From Microbacterium oryzae (GTDB lineage: Bacteria > Actinomycetota > Actinomycetes > Actinomycetales > Microbacteriaceae), in NCBI RefSeq assembly GCF_009735645.1, contig NZ_CP032550.1, positions 1,550,001-1,614,000 on the forward strand: a stretch of DNA of 64,000 nucleotides, read 5' to 3'. The notes under the pieces were generated by a model, which was given only the letters and a program-made list of their open reading frames with translations, ran no database searches and had not been told where the DNA came from. Below are positions 16,372 to 24,621 of this stretch, piece after piece. A program made the position numbers and the translations under genes. Position 1 is the first letter of the stretch, and each line of letters begins with the position of its first letter.

Positions 16372-17727
16372 CTAGAGGGCGAGGCGCTCCCGCACGACGT
16401 CCGCGATCGCGTCGGCATGGCGCTGAGCCGTCTCGCCGTCGGCGGCTTCGACCATCACGCGCACGAGGGGCTCGGTGCCCGAGGCGCGCAGCAGCACGCG
16501 GCCGCTGTCGCCCAGCTCAGCTTCGATTCCTCCGACGATCTCCTGCACGCCAGCGTCGTGAACGCGCGCCTTGTCGACGCCGCGAACATTGACGAGCACC
16601 TGCGGGTACACCTTCATGATCGAGGCGAGCTCGGCGAGGGTCTTGCCCTGCCTCGCCATCTCCGCCACGAGATGCAGACCGGTCAGAACACCGTCGCCCG
16701 TGGTGGCGTGCGCGCTCATGATGACGTGACCGGACTGCTCGCCGCCCAGCGAATAGCCGCCCGCGTTCATCTCCTCGAGCACGTAGCGGTCGCCGACCGC
16801 GGTGGTCTTCACCGAGATGCCGTGCTCACGCATGGCCACGTGAAGGCCGAGGTTGCTCATGACCGTCGCGACGAGCGTGTCGTTCGCGAGCAGTCCCCGC
16901 TCCTTCATCGAGACAGCGAGGATGGCCATGATCTGGTCGCCATCGACGACGGTTCCGTCGGCCGTGACCGCGAGGCAGCGGTCCGCGTCCCCGTCGTGCG
17001 CGATGCCCACGTCGGCGCCATGCTCGAGCACCGCGCGAGCCAGCAGGTCGAGGTGCGTCGAGCCGACCCCGTCGTTGATGTTGATGCCGTCAGGCTCGGC
17101 GCCGATGACCGTCACCTGGGCTCCGGCGTCGCGGAACACCTCGGGCGAGACGCCCGAGGCGGCACCATGCGCACAGTCGAGCACGACGTGAATGCCGTCG
17201 AGGCGCGACGGCAGCGAGCCGAGCAGGTGCAGCACGTAGCGGTCCTCGGCATCCGAGAACCGCTGGATGCGTCCGACGTCGCCGCCCGTGGGCAGCAGCT
17301 TCTCGCCGGTCAGGTGCTCTTCGATCCGCTGCTCGACCTCGTCGGGCAGCTTGACGCCGCCGCTGGCGAAGATCTTGATGCCGTTGTCGGGCGCCGGGTT
17401 GTGCGACGCAGAGACCATGACACCGAAGTCGGCCTCGCGGTCCGCGATGAGGAACGCGAGGGCGGGCGTCGGAATGACCCCGGCGTCGAGCACGTCGACT
17501 CCGGACGCGGCAAGGCCCGCGGCCACCGCTGCTCCGAGGAAGTCTCCAGAGATGCGCGGGTCGCGGGCGATGACCGCGGTAGCGCGCTTGCCGGCGGCGC
17601 GGCGCGCCTCGGCGGAACGCCCCTGGCCCAGGACGACCGCGGTCGCCTGGGCCAGGGAGAGAGCCAGATCGGCGGTGAGGGCGCCATTGGCAAGCCCTCG
17701 TACGCCGTCCGTGCCGAAAAGCGGCAT
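16372..17727 (-). CDS. glmM: phosphoglucosamine mutase
   Basis: Interconverts glucosamine-6-phosphate and glucosamine-1-phosphate, feeding UDP-GlcNAc and peptidoglycan synthesis. The 451-residue protein has the N-terminal LFGTDGVRG motif, the phosphoserine loop VSASHNP (Ser108), the metal-binding DGDADR loop, the sugar-binding GGEQSGH and the C-terminal [12 protein letters not shown] phosphate site. Length is standard. It follows rpsI by 14 bases, the usual rplM-rpsI-glmM arrangement of actinobacteria, which links wall precursor supply to ribosome synthesis. Confidence 0.97.
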   Translation of the reverse strand: MPLFGTDGVRGLANGALTADLALSLAQATAVVLGQGRSAEARRAAGKRATAVIARDPRISGDFLGAAVAAGLAASGVDVLDAGVIPTPALAFLIADREADFGVMVSASHNPAPDNGIKIFASGGVKLPDEVEQRIEEHLTGEKLLPTGGDVGRIQRFSDAEDRYVLHLLGSLPSRLDGIHVVLDCAHGAASGVSPEVFRDAGAQVTVIGAEPDGININDGVGSTHLDLLARAVLEHGADVGIAHDGDADRCLAVTADGTVVDGDQIMAILAVSMKERGLLANDTLVATVMSNLGLHVAMREHGISVKTTAVGDRYVLEEMNAGGYSLGGEQSGHVIMSAHATTGDGVLTGLHLVAEMARQGKTLAELASIMKVYPQVLVNVRGVDKARVHDAGVQEIVGGIEAELGDSGRVLLRASGTEPLVRVMVEAADGETAQRHADAIADVVRERLAL

Positions 17728-17741
17728 GGAGAGGGTCTGCC

Positions 17742-18218
17742 TCAGCGCTTCGAGAACTGCGAGGCCTTGCGGGCCTTCTTGAGACCGGCCTTCTTGCGCT
17801 CGATGACGCGGGCGTCACGCGTGAGGAAGCCGGCCTTCTTGAGCGTCGGGCGGTTGTTCTCGCGGTCGACCTCGTTGAGCGCACGGGCGATCGCGAGGCG
17901 GAGCGCACCGGCCTGACCCGAGGGGCCACCGCCGTTGATGCGAGCGATCACGTCGTACGCGCCGTTGAGGTTGAGCACCGTGAAGGGGTCGGTGATCAGC
18001 TGCTGGTGCAGCTTGTTCGGGAAGTAGTCCTCCAGCGTGCGACCGTTGACCGTGAAGGAGCCCGAGCCGGGGATGATGCGCACGCGGGCGATGGCCTGCT
18101 TGCGGCGACCCACAGCGGCACCGGGAACGCTGACGACGGGGCGCTCAGCGACCGCCACGTCGCCCGCAGGCGTCTCGGTGGAGTAGTTCTGGATGTCGTT
18201 TTCGATTTCGTTCGCCAC
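17742..18218 (-). CDS. rpsI: 30S ribosomal protein S9
   Basis: A 158-residue S9 with an N-terminal extension of about 30 residues (Glu/Asp/Thr-rich) before the conserved core [12 protein letters not shown]. It ends with the [12 protein letters not shown] tail that reaches the P-site tRNA. The segment [19 protein letters not shown] is diagnostic. It lies 20 bases after rplM and 14 bases before glmM on the minus strand and should be co-transcribed with both. Confidence 0.97.
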   Translation of the reverse strand: MANEIENDIQNYSTETPAGDVAVAERPVVSVPGAAVGRRKQAIARVRIIPGSGSFTVNGRTLEDYFPNKLHQQLITDPFTVLNLNGAYDVIARINGGGPSGQAGALRLAIARALNEVDRENNRPTLKKAGFLTRDARVIERKKAGLKKARKASQFSKR

Positions 18219-18238
18219 GATAAGTCCTTAAACGCCGC

Positions 18239-18685
18239 TTACTGGGCGACCTGGTCGAGGGTGTACGTCTTGGGCTGCTGCGCGGCGTGCGGGTGCTCGG
18301 CACCGGCGTACACCTTCAGCTTGGCGAGCTGGTCGCGACCAAGCGTGTTCTTGGGGAGCATGCCGCGGACGGCCTTCTCGACGGCGCGAACCGGGTTCTT
18401 CTCGAGGAACTCCGCGTAGGTGACCGACTTGAGGCCGCCCGGGAAGCCCGAGTGACGGTAGGCCTTCTTCTGCTGGAGCTTCTGACCGGTGAGCGCGACC
18501 TTGTCGGCGTTCACGATGACGACGAAGTCGCCCATGTCCATGTGCGGGGCGAAGGTCGCCTTGTGCTTGCCGCGGAGGAGGGCGGCGGCGTGCGAGGCCA
18601 GGCGGCCGAGAACGACGTCGGTGGCGTCGATCACGAGCCACTCGCGCTGGGCTTCACCGGCCTTCGGGCTGTAGGTGCGCGTCAC
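18239..18685 (-). CDS. rplM: 50S ribosomal protein L13
   Basis: First gene of the rplM-rpsI-glmM unit; an early-assembly protein of the large subunit. The 148-residue sequence contains [16 protein letters not shown], the [12 protein letters not shown] segment, [13 protein letters not shown] and [10 protein letters not shown], all L13 hallmarks. Start is a GTG at 18685. The roughly 200-bp upstream gap to the next gene should hold the promoter and leader; no consensus pair was confidently assigned there. Confidence 0.97.
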   Translation of the reverse strand: MTRTYSPKAGEAQREWLVIDATDVVLGRLASHAAALLRGKHKATFAPHMDMGDFVVIVNADKVALTGQKLQQKKAYRHSGFPGGLKSVTYAEFLEKNPVRAVEKAVRGMLPKNTLGRDQLAKLKVYAGAEHPHAAQQPKTYTLDQVAQ

Positions 18686-18883
18686 AGTTGTGCTGCTTTC
18701 TGTTCGAACGGAGACGTTCGTGAATCCCGCTCCGAGCGGTTTGGCTGATAGATCTCGGCCATCACCTGCGGTGGAGGGCTCACGTTCGCGGCGCCCGAGA
18801 CGGGCACCAACAGAACAGCTTAGGCTACGCCCGCCGCAAGCGCAAAACAGCCATGGCGAACAGTCGTCGCCCTTCTTCTGCGT

Positions 18884-19552
18884 CTACCGGTAGCTCGCCC
18901 GCACGAGGATCGGCAGGTGGTCGCTGCTCCCCTGCGGCAGTGTGGTGACGTCGTCGATCGTCAGCCCCTGCGAGGTCGCGAAGTCGTAGTGCCCCTTGAA
19001 GAACCGATACCGCGTGTACGTGCGCGAATCGCTGAGCGTGAGGTCGTAGCCCGCCCCGCGCACCCGCTCGTGCAGCCGCTCCTTGAACACGGGGTAGTTG
19101 TAGTCCCCCACCATGAGCATCGGCAGTCCCGGCCCGAGCCGCTCGAGCGCGCCGAGCGCCGCACGGATCTGGTGCCGCCGCAGCGAGTTCAGCGCCGTGA
19201 GCGGAGCCGCGTGGAACGACGCGACGATCACCTCGGTGCCGGCGTCGATGTCGGTCAGCCGCACCCCCAGCAGCCGCTCGTGTGCCGGCCGCAGCACGAT
19301 GTCGTGCAGCGAGCGCTTGAGCGACAGCACGACGGCGTCGCCGAGACGGAACATGTTCTCGCGGTAGTACAGCGCGAGCCCCAGTCGATTGCGCTCGGTG
19401 GCCCTCGCAAGCTTCAAGCCGGCGATGTGCTCAGGAAGCGCGCGGGTATCGGCCTCCTGCAGACACAGCACGTTCGCCTCCCACCGCTCGACGAGCTGCT
19501 CGAGCTCGTGAGCTGCCGCGTGCTTGCGCAGGTTGTAGGAGAGGACTCTCAT
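18884..19552 (-). CDS. endonuclease/exonuclease/phosphatase (EEP) family protein
   Basis: A 222-residue metal-dependent phosphodiesterase-fold protein. It carries the EEP catalytic set: YNLRKH near the start (Asn7), the metal-binding glutamate in CLQEAD (near 32), SFHAAPL, GDYNYP (Asp/Asn) and the C-terminal SSDHLPI (Asp-His pair). Members cleave nucleic acids, inositol phosphates or other phosphodiesters, so the substrate is unknown. No signal peptide is visible, so it should be cytoplasmic. It is divergent from the histidine kinase gene that follows. Confidence 0.78.
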   Translation of the reverse strand: MRVLSYNLRKHAAAHELEQLVERWEANVLCLQEADTRALPEHIAGLKLARATERNRLGLALYYRENMFRLGDAVVLSLKRSLHDIVLRPAHERLLGVRLTDIDAGTEVIVASFHAAPLTALNSLRRHQIRAALGALERLGPGLPMLMVGDYNYPVFKERLHERVRGAGYDLTLSDSRTYTRYRFFKGHYDFATSQGLTIDDVTTLPQGSSDHLPILVRASYR

Positions 19553-19643
19553 CTACCCCACGGTAGGCCCGGGCCATCCGCCCGGCTAGCGCTTGCGCCG
19601 GTGCGTCGCACTCTGTCCAGCGATTCGCTCAGCAACGCCCAAG

Positions 19644-19659
19644 TAGTATTCCGGGTATG
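19644..19659 (+). promoter_or_regulatory. leaderless -10 element of the histidine kinase gene
   Basis: TAGTAT (19644-19649) is followed by seven bases and the ATG at 19657, so transcription should start at or next to the initiation codon. Confidence 0.45.
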
Positions 19660-21297
19660 GCGGATGGCGGGGGGCGCACGGTAGTAGCGCGCGCCCCGGT
19701 ACCCCGCCACGAGGGCGATGCGCGCACACGATCCATCTGGCGCCATCAGCTCATCCTCGCCTTCAGCACGGTCGCGATCGTCACGGTCGTCGCACTGCTG
19801 CAGCCGGAGCTCTTCGTCATCCCGACCTTCGGGTTCGGGCTCACGGCGGTCATCGTCTGGACCGTTCTCGCCGTCGCCCTCCCCTGGCACCGCCTGCCGA
19901 GCGGCGCCGTCCTCGCGCTGCCGATCCTCGACATCCTCTCGATCGGCCTCCTCGCGCAGGCGGGCGGCGATGCCCTCGGTCTGCTGTGGGCCTTTCCGAT
20001 CGTCTGGCTCGCGAACTACTACTCGGTCGGATGGCTCGTCACCGGCATCTGCCTCGTCGCCGGCTCCATCCTCGGCGCGAGTCTCGCGAACGGCAGCTTC
20101 CAGACCCACGACGCGCTGCGCCTGTTCGCGATGGTGCTCACGCTCGCCTTCATCGGCATCACCCTGAGTCTGGGGATGAGCCGCACCCGCGCGGCCGCGC
20201 GCCTCATGCGCCGCCAGTCCCGGCAGCTCGACGCGGCCCTCGCCCTCGCGCGGCGCGAAGAGCAGCGACGCACCGCCCTCCTCGACACCCTGCAGACCGG
20301 CATCGCCCAGGTCGACCCCGACGGCACCCTCCCCGCGACGAACGCCGCCTACCGCCGCATGTACGGCATCGAGAACCTCCCGATGCTCCATCCCACGCGC
20401 GCGGTCGAGTACCGCGAACGACGGGGCGAGGCCATCCCCGCCGAGCAGACGACCGTCGCGCGCGCGGCCCGGGGCGAGAACTTCGCGGCCGAGCGGGTCT
20501 GGCTGTTCGATCGGGATGGCCGGTGGCGGCTTCTCGAGGTGTCCGCCCGCTATCGCCTCGACGGGATGATCGTCGTCGCCGAGGACGTCACCGCGCAGAC
20601 CGAGGCGAAGACCGAGCGCCAGTCGATGGCGCGGGCGGTGTCGCACGAGCTGCGCAGCCCGCTGACGGCAGTGCTCGGCCACGCCGACCTGCTGCTCGAG
20701 CGCAGCGACCTGCCCGACTCCGCACGCGAGCAGCTCTCGACGATCGAGAACGCCGCGGAGCGCATGCAGCACCTCATCGCGCGCATCCTGCAGGACCCGG
20801 GGCGCGACCCCGCCGACGCGCACACCGTCGTCGACCTCGCCTCCATCGCCGTCGCCTCGGTCTCGGCCTTCGGGCCCGCCGCGCTCTCGGGGGGCGTGCG
20901 GATCGTCCGCCCGGAGGAGGGCGACAGCGCTGTCATCGTGGGCGACGGGTTCCGCCTGCGGCAGGTCGTCGACAACGTCATCGGCAACGCGGTGAAGTAC
21001 ACCCCTCGCGGCGGCACCGTCACCGTGCAGGTCTACTCCACCGGCGACGAGGTCGGGGTCAGCGTCGCCGACACCGGCATCGGCATCCCCGACGACGAGG
21101 TGGCGCACATCTTCGATCAGTACTTCCGCGCCTCGAGCGCCCGCGACGCCGGCATCCCCGGCACCGGGCTCGGCATGGGCATCTCGCGTGAGATCGTCGC
21201 CGAGCACGGTGGCACCCTCGAGCTGAAGAGCGCCCTCGGGCACGGCACCACCGTGACCATCCGGCTCCCCCGCACCATCGACAAGGAGACGGCGTGA
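19657..21297 (+). CDS. membrane sensor histidine kinase with PAS domain
   Basis: A 546-residue sensor kinase. Several hydrophobic segments (about residues 30-175) form a membrane input module without a large external loop. A linker helix and a PAS-like domain (about 205-305) follow. The HisKA domain has the phospho-accepting His330 in SHELRSPLTA. The ATPase domain shows the N box QVVDNVIGNAVKYTP (about 433-447), G1 DTGIGIPDD and G2 GTGLGMGI. It overlaps the degenerate-GGDEF gene by four bases, and its likely partner response regulator is the fourth gene of the cluster. The signal sensed is unknown. Confidence 0.88.
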   Translation: MADGGGRTVVARAPVPRHEGDARTRSIWRHQLILAFSTVAIVTVVALLQPELFVIPTFGFGLTAVIVWTVLAVALPWHRLPSGAVLALPILDILSIGLLAQAGGDALGLLWAFPIVWLANYYSVGWLVTGICLVAGSILGASLANGSFQTHDALRLFAMVLTLAFIGITLSLGMSRTRAAARLMRRQSRQLDAALALARREEQRRTALLDTLQTGIAQVDPDGTLPATNAAYRRMYGIENLPMLHPTRAVEYRERRGEAIPAEQTTVARAARGENFAAERVWLFDRDGRWRLLEVSARYRLDGMIVVAEDVTAQTEAKTERQSMARAVSHELRSPLTAVLGHADLLLERSDLPDSAREQLSTIENAAERMQHLIARILQDPGRDPADAHTVVDLASIAVASVSAFGPAALSGGVRIVRPEEGDSAVIVGDGFRLRQVVDNVIGNAVKYTPRGGTVTVQVYSTGDEVGVSVADTGIGIPDDEVAHIFDQYFRASSARDAGIPGTGLGMGISREIVAEHGGTLELKSALGHGTTVTIRLPRTIDKETA

Positions 21298-22451
21298 ACA
21301 CGACCGTTCCGTTCATCGCCGTCGCGACGGTGGCCTGCATCATCATGATCGGCCTGGGCTTCCTCCCCCGCCCCTCATATGCCGCGGCGCACTGGTCGCT
21401 CGCGTTCGTGCTCGCGATGAACGCCTCGTACACGTACCTGTACGCCGAGACGACCGACTACTGGTTCCTCCCCGCATACGCGTCGGGCATCTTCCTGCCG
21501 GCGAACGCGTTTCTCTGGACCGGACTGCGGTTCTTCAACGAGCGGCGCAGATCCGGATGGTCGTGGGCGACGGTCTATCTCGTCGCGTCGCCGACCGTCC
21601 TCATCCTCCTGTATCCCACGCCCTACTACTCCATGGCGTTCCGCCTCGACTTCCTCGTCTCGTGCGTCTTCGCGGTGCTGTGCATCGCCGAGCTGCTGAA
21701 GCTCTACCCGCGCGTGCACGAGGCCATCCTGCCGATGGTCGTCGCGGCAGCGATCTTCCCCGTGTTCGCGGTCTACGGCCTGCTCGACGGACTGCTGCGC
21801 TGGATTCACGGCAACCCCTCCTCGGACGACCTCGCCACGGTGCGCGCCGTGAACGGCGTGGGCACGAGCGTCTACATCGTCTGCGTGCTCATCACGCTGC
21901 TACTCATCGTGCGTCAGCCGCGTGCGGCGTCGGCGCGCACCGACGGCACGTTCGAGGCCGTCGCGAAGAACCGGCTGGAGCGCGCGCAGAAGACCGGCGA
22001 CGACTGGTGGTCGCTCATCGACGTGCGGCTCGACGACCCGGAGGACATCCGCACCGCCCTCGGCGGCGGCGCCTTCGAGGAGATCGCGGAGCGCTTCTGC
22101 GCGGCCGTGAACGCGGGCCTCCCCGCCGACGCCGACATCGAGCAGCGCGGCGAGACCCGGTTCGTCGCCCTCGTTCCGCGCTCGAGCGAGGCCGCCCGCC
22201 GGCTCATCGTCTCGCTGCTGGAGCGGATCGGAGAACCCGACCCCGACCATCCGCTGCCCGTGCGCACCTCGGCGAGCATCGGATGGGCGACGGTCGCCGC
22301 CACCGGGTACGACCTCGACGCGCTGCTGACCGCCGCGAGCGACGCGAACGCCGCAGCCCGGCAGATGGGCGGCGACCGCTGGGAGCGCGCGGGCAAGCCC
22401 GACGTCGTGACCACCGGCATCGCCACCGTCACCGCCGGGAAGCGCGCGTGA
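21294..22451 (+). CDS. membrane protein with degenerate GGDEF-like domain
   Basis: A 385-residue protein with about six to seven hydrophobic segments (residues 1-205) and a cytoplasmic C-terminal domain (about 220-375) whose layout fits a GGDEF domain, ending in SASIGWATVA and AASDANAAARQMGGDRW. The signature loop is RGETR instead of GGDEF and the metal-binding first motif is also lost, so diguanylate cyclase activity is unlikely; a nucleotide-sensing or protein-binding role is inferred. It overlaps the kinase upstream (ATGA) and its stop overlaps the GH6 start (TGATG), so all three genes are translationally coupled. Confidence 0.7.
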   Translation: MNTTVPFIAVATVACIIMIGLGFLPRPSYAAAHWSLAFVLAMNASYTYLYAETTDYWFLPAYASGIFLPANAFLWTGLRFFNERRRSGWSWATVYLVASPTVLILLYPTPYYSMAFRLDFLVSCVFAVLCIAELLKLYPRVHEAILPMVVAAAIFPVFAVYGLLDGLLRWIHGNPSSDDLATVRAVNGVGTSVYIVCVLITLLLIVRQPRAASARTDGTFEAVAKNRLERAQKTGDDWWSLIDVRLDDPEDIRTALGGGAFEEIAERFCAAVNAGLPADADIEQRGETRFVALVPRSSEAARRLIVSLLERIGEPDPDHPLPVRTSASIGWATVAATGYDLDALLTAASDANAAARQMGGDRWERAGKPDVVTTGIATVTAGKRA

Positions 22452-23512
22452 TGGTGCGGCGTGGGCGGATGGCGCGGGCTCCGAGGGCACCGCGGGCGGC
22501 TCGGGTGCGGCGGGTGTCGCGGGTGCCGCGCGCGCTCCGGTCGCCGTGGCTGTGGATCGGCGTGCTCAGCGCCGTCGTCGTCGGCATGCTCGCCGTGGGA
22601 GGCGTCTTCGTGAGCCACTGGGCCAACGCCGTCACCGCCCGCCCGCCCGGGGTCGGCACGGAGTTCATCGCGCCGACGCTGTCGAAGGCGCAGCGCGCGC
22701 TCGACTCCGACCTGACGCCCGAGCAGCAGGAGGCGGCGGAGTACCTCGCCGCGCAGCCCTCGACGTACTGGATCACCCCCGAGCAGGACCCGATCGGCCA
22801 GGCCGGCGCGACCGTCGGCGCGCTCGCCAAGCAGGCCCGCAGCGAGGGCAAGGCGCTGTCGGTCGCGGTGTACGGGTTGCCGGGGCGCGACTGCGGCAAC
22901 CACTCCGCGGGCGGACTCGAGCCCGACGACTACAAGACGTGGGTCGCCGAGATCGGCGCCGCGCTCGACAACGCCCGCGACGTGCAGAAGATCGTCGTGC
23001 TCGAGCCCGACAGCCTCGCGCTCGCCCCCGAGTGCGGCAACCTCGACGAGCGCGTGACGCAGCTGCGCGGCGCGGTCGCCGCGCTGCAGTCCGTGGACAC
23101 CTGGATCTACCTCGACGGCGGGCACAGCTCGTGGCTCGCCCCCGAGCGGATGGCCCAGCTCATCTCGGCCGTCGACGTCGCGGACTCGGTGCGCGGCTTC
23201 GCGACGAACGTGTCGAACTTCCAGTCGCTGACCGACGAGTTCGCCTACGCGCACGCGGTGGCCTCGCACCTCGACGGCATGCACGCCGTCATCGACACGT
23301 CGCGCAACGGCACCGCATCGGCGGGTGCGGAGTGGTGCAACCCCGCCGGGCAGACGGTCGGTGAGACCGCCGGCGAATACGGCGACGACGTCGTCGACAC
23401 GAACCTCTGGATCAAGCCGCCGGGTGAGAGCGACGGCCCCTGCAACGGCGGGCCGGCTGCGGGCAAGTGGTGGCCCGAGGGGGCGGTCGCCCTGACGGCC
23501 GCTGCCCGATGA
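22451..23512 (+). CDS. membrane-anchored or secreted glycoside hydrolase family 6 protein
   Basis: A 353-residue GH6 (endoglucanase/cellobiohydrolase) family enzyme. It has a very basic N-terminus of about 30 residues, one hydrophobic segment (about 35-55) and then the catalytic domain. GH6 landmarks are visible: VYGLPGRDCGN, VLEPDSLA with the catalytic-acid aspartate, YLDGGHSSWL, VIDTSRNG and the C-terminal NLWIKPPGESDG. GH6 enzymes cut beta-1,4-glucan with inversion. No carbohydrate-binding module is present. Coupling to a sensor kinase and closeness to a cellulose-synthase-like GT2 suggest a role in making or trimming the cell's own glucan rather than in feeding. Confidence 0.88.
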   Translation: MVRRGRMARAPRAPRAARVRRVSRVPRALRSPWLWIGVLSAVVVGMLAVGGVFVSHWANAVTARPPGVGTEFIAPTLSKAQRALDSDLTPEQQEAAEYLAAQPSTYWITPEQDPIGQAGATVGALAKQARSEGKALSVAVYGLPGRDCGNHSAGGLEPDDYKTWVAEIGAALDNARDVQKIVVLEPDSLALAPECGNLDERVTQLRGAVAALQSVDTWIYLDGGHSSWLAPERMAQLISAVDVADSVRGFATNVSNFQSLTDEFAYAHAVASHLDGMHAVIDTSRNGTASAGAEWCNPAGQTVGETAGEYGDDVVDTNLWIKPPGESDGPCNGGPAAGKWWPEGAVALTAAAR

Positions 23513-23517
23513 CGAAG

Positions 23518-23546
23518 GCTAGGATGACTAGCAATAGCAGTATTCT
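23518..23546 (+). promoter_or_regulatory. candidate promoter with CTAG dyad upstream of the response regulator
   Basis: A perfect GCTAG-N5-CTAGC dyad (23518-23532) is followed by TATTCT (23541-23546), a good -10 hexamer, and a GTGGAG ribosome site four bases before the ATG. The dyad position suits a regulator site, possibly autoregulation. Confidence 0.4.
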
Positions 23547-23564
23547 GCATGCGAGTGGAGCAAG

Positions 23565-24554
23565 ATGACTGACCCGGGCGTCCCGATCAAGACCGCCGTG
23601 ATCGTCGAGGACGATCCCGACATCCGTCACCTCCTCGTGGAGGTGCTGGAGTCCGCGGGCTTCTCCACCGTCTCGGCGGGGAACGGCATCGACGGGGTGA
23701 ACGCGGTGCTGCGGTATCAGCCGCTCATCACGACGCTCGACGTGAACATGCCGGGCATCGACGGCTTCGAGGCCGCTCGCCGCATCCGCGCGGGCAGCGA
23801 CACGTACATCATCATGCTCACGGCCCTCGACGATGAGGCCGATGTCGTGCTCGGGCTCAGCTCGGGCGCCGACGAGTACCTGAATAAGCCGTTCCGCCCC
23901 CGCGAGCTGCGCGCGCGCATCGACGCCATGCTGCGCCGCCCCCGTGCCGGTGCGGCGGCGCCGGCCGCGCCCCGGCAGGATGCGGCCGGTCCGTCGTTCC
24001 CGGCCGCGCGCACCGCGCCTGGTGTGTCGGGGTTCCCGGCGGCGTCGGCGCCGTCGCCGCCCGTGCAGCCCGGCGCCCAGGGCGAGCCCGAGGTCTGGCG
24101 GGTCTCGCCCGCGAACGAGGCAGCGCCATCCGCCCCCGTCGTCGTGAACGGCGATGTCGGGCCGCAGGAGGGCGGGCAGGAGCTCGCCACCAGCGGGCCG
24201 ACCGGCCTCGGCCCGCACACGCTCGCGCACCGCGACCTCTACGTCGACCCGGAGAGCCGCATCGCGAAGATCGGCGACCGCGACCTCGAGCTCACGCGCA
24301 CGGAGTTCGATCTGCTCGCCGCACTGATGGAGTCGAAGCGCCGCGTGCGCAGCAAGGCCGACCTCACACTCGTGCTGCGCGGTGAGTCGTACGTGACGAG
24401 CTACTTCGTGGGCGACGCCGACAAGCGCGCGATCGAGGCGCACATGACGAACCTGCGTCGCAAGCTCGGCGACAATCCCGTCACGCCCCGGTACATCGAG
24501 ACCGTGCGCGGCGTGGGCTATCGGCTGACGTCGCAGGTGGCGCCCGCCTACTGA
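23565..24554 (+). CDS. OmpR-type response regulator with long Pro/Ala linker
   Basis: A 329-residue two-component regulator. The receiver domain (about 8-120) has the acidic pair EDD (15-17), phospho-acceptor Asp59 in TTLDVNMPG and the lysine in LNKPF. The C-terminal OmpR/PhoB winged helix (about 225-325) includes LELTRTEFDLLAALME and YIETVRGVGYRL. Between them lies an unusually long linker of about 100 residues, rich in Pro, Ala and Gly; typical linkers are 5-20 residues. It is separated from the kinase by the GGDEF-like and GH6 genes and has its own promoter-like sequence. It is the likely partner of that kinase. Confidence 0.88.
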   Translation: MTDPGVPIKTAVIVEDDPDIRHLLVEVLESAGFSTVSAGNGIDGVNAVLRYQPLITTLDVNMPGIDGFEAARRIRAGSDTYIIMLTALDDEADVVLGLSSGADEYLNKPFRPRELRARIDAMLRRPRAGAAAPAAPRQDAAGPSFPAARTAPGVSGFPAASAPSPPVQPGAQGEPEVWRVSPANEAAPSAPVVVNGDVGPQEGGQELATSGPTGLGPHTLAHRDLYVDPESRIAKIGDRDLELTRTEFDLLAALMESKRRVRSKADLTLVLRGESYVTSYFVGDADKRAIEAHMTNLRRKLGDNPVTPRYIETVRGVGYRLTSQVAPAY

Positions 24555-24568
24555 GTCGTTCCTGCAAA

Positions 24569-24608
24569 CGCGAGAGCCGGCCATCCGATGGGATGGCCGG
24601 CTCTCGCG
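24569..24608. terminator. bidirectional terminator between response regulator and GT2
   Basis: A perfect 18-bp stem (24569-24586 with 24591-24608) with a GATG loop lies between the two convergent stop codons. It contains GGCCATCC/GGATGGCC, the over-represented octamer of this window. Confidence 0.8.
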
Positions 24609-24621
24609 TCCTCGAGAAGAC

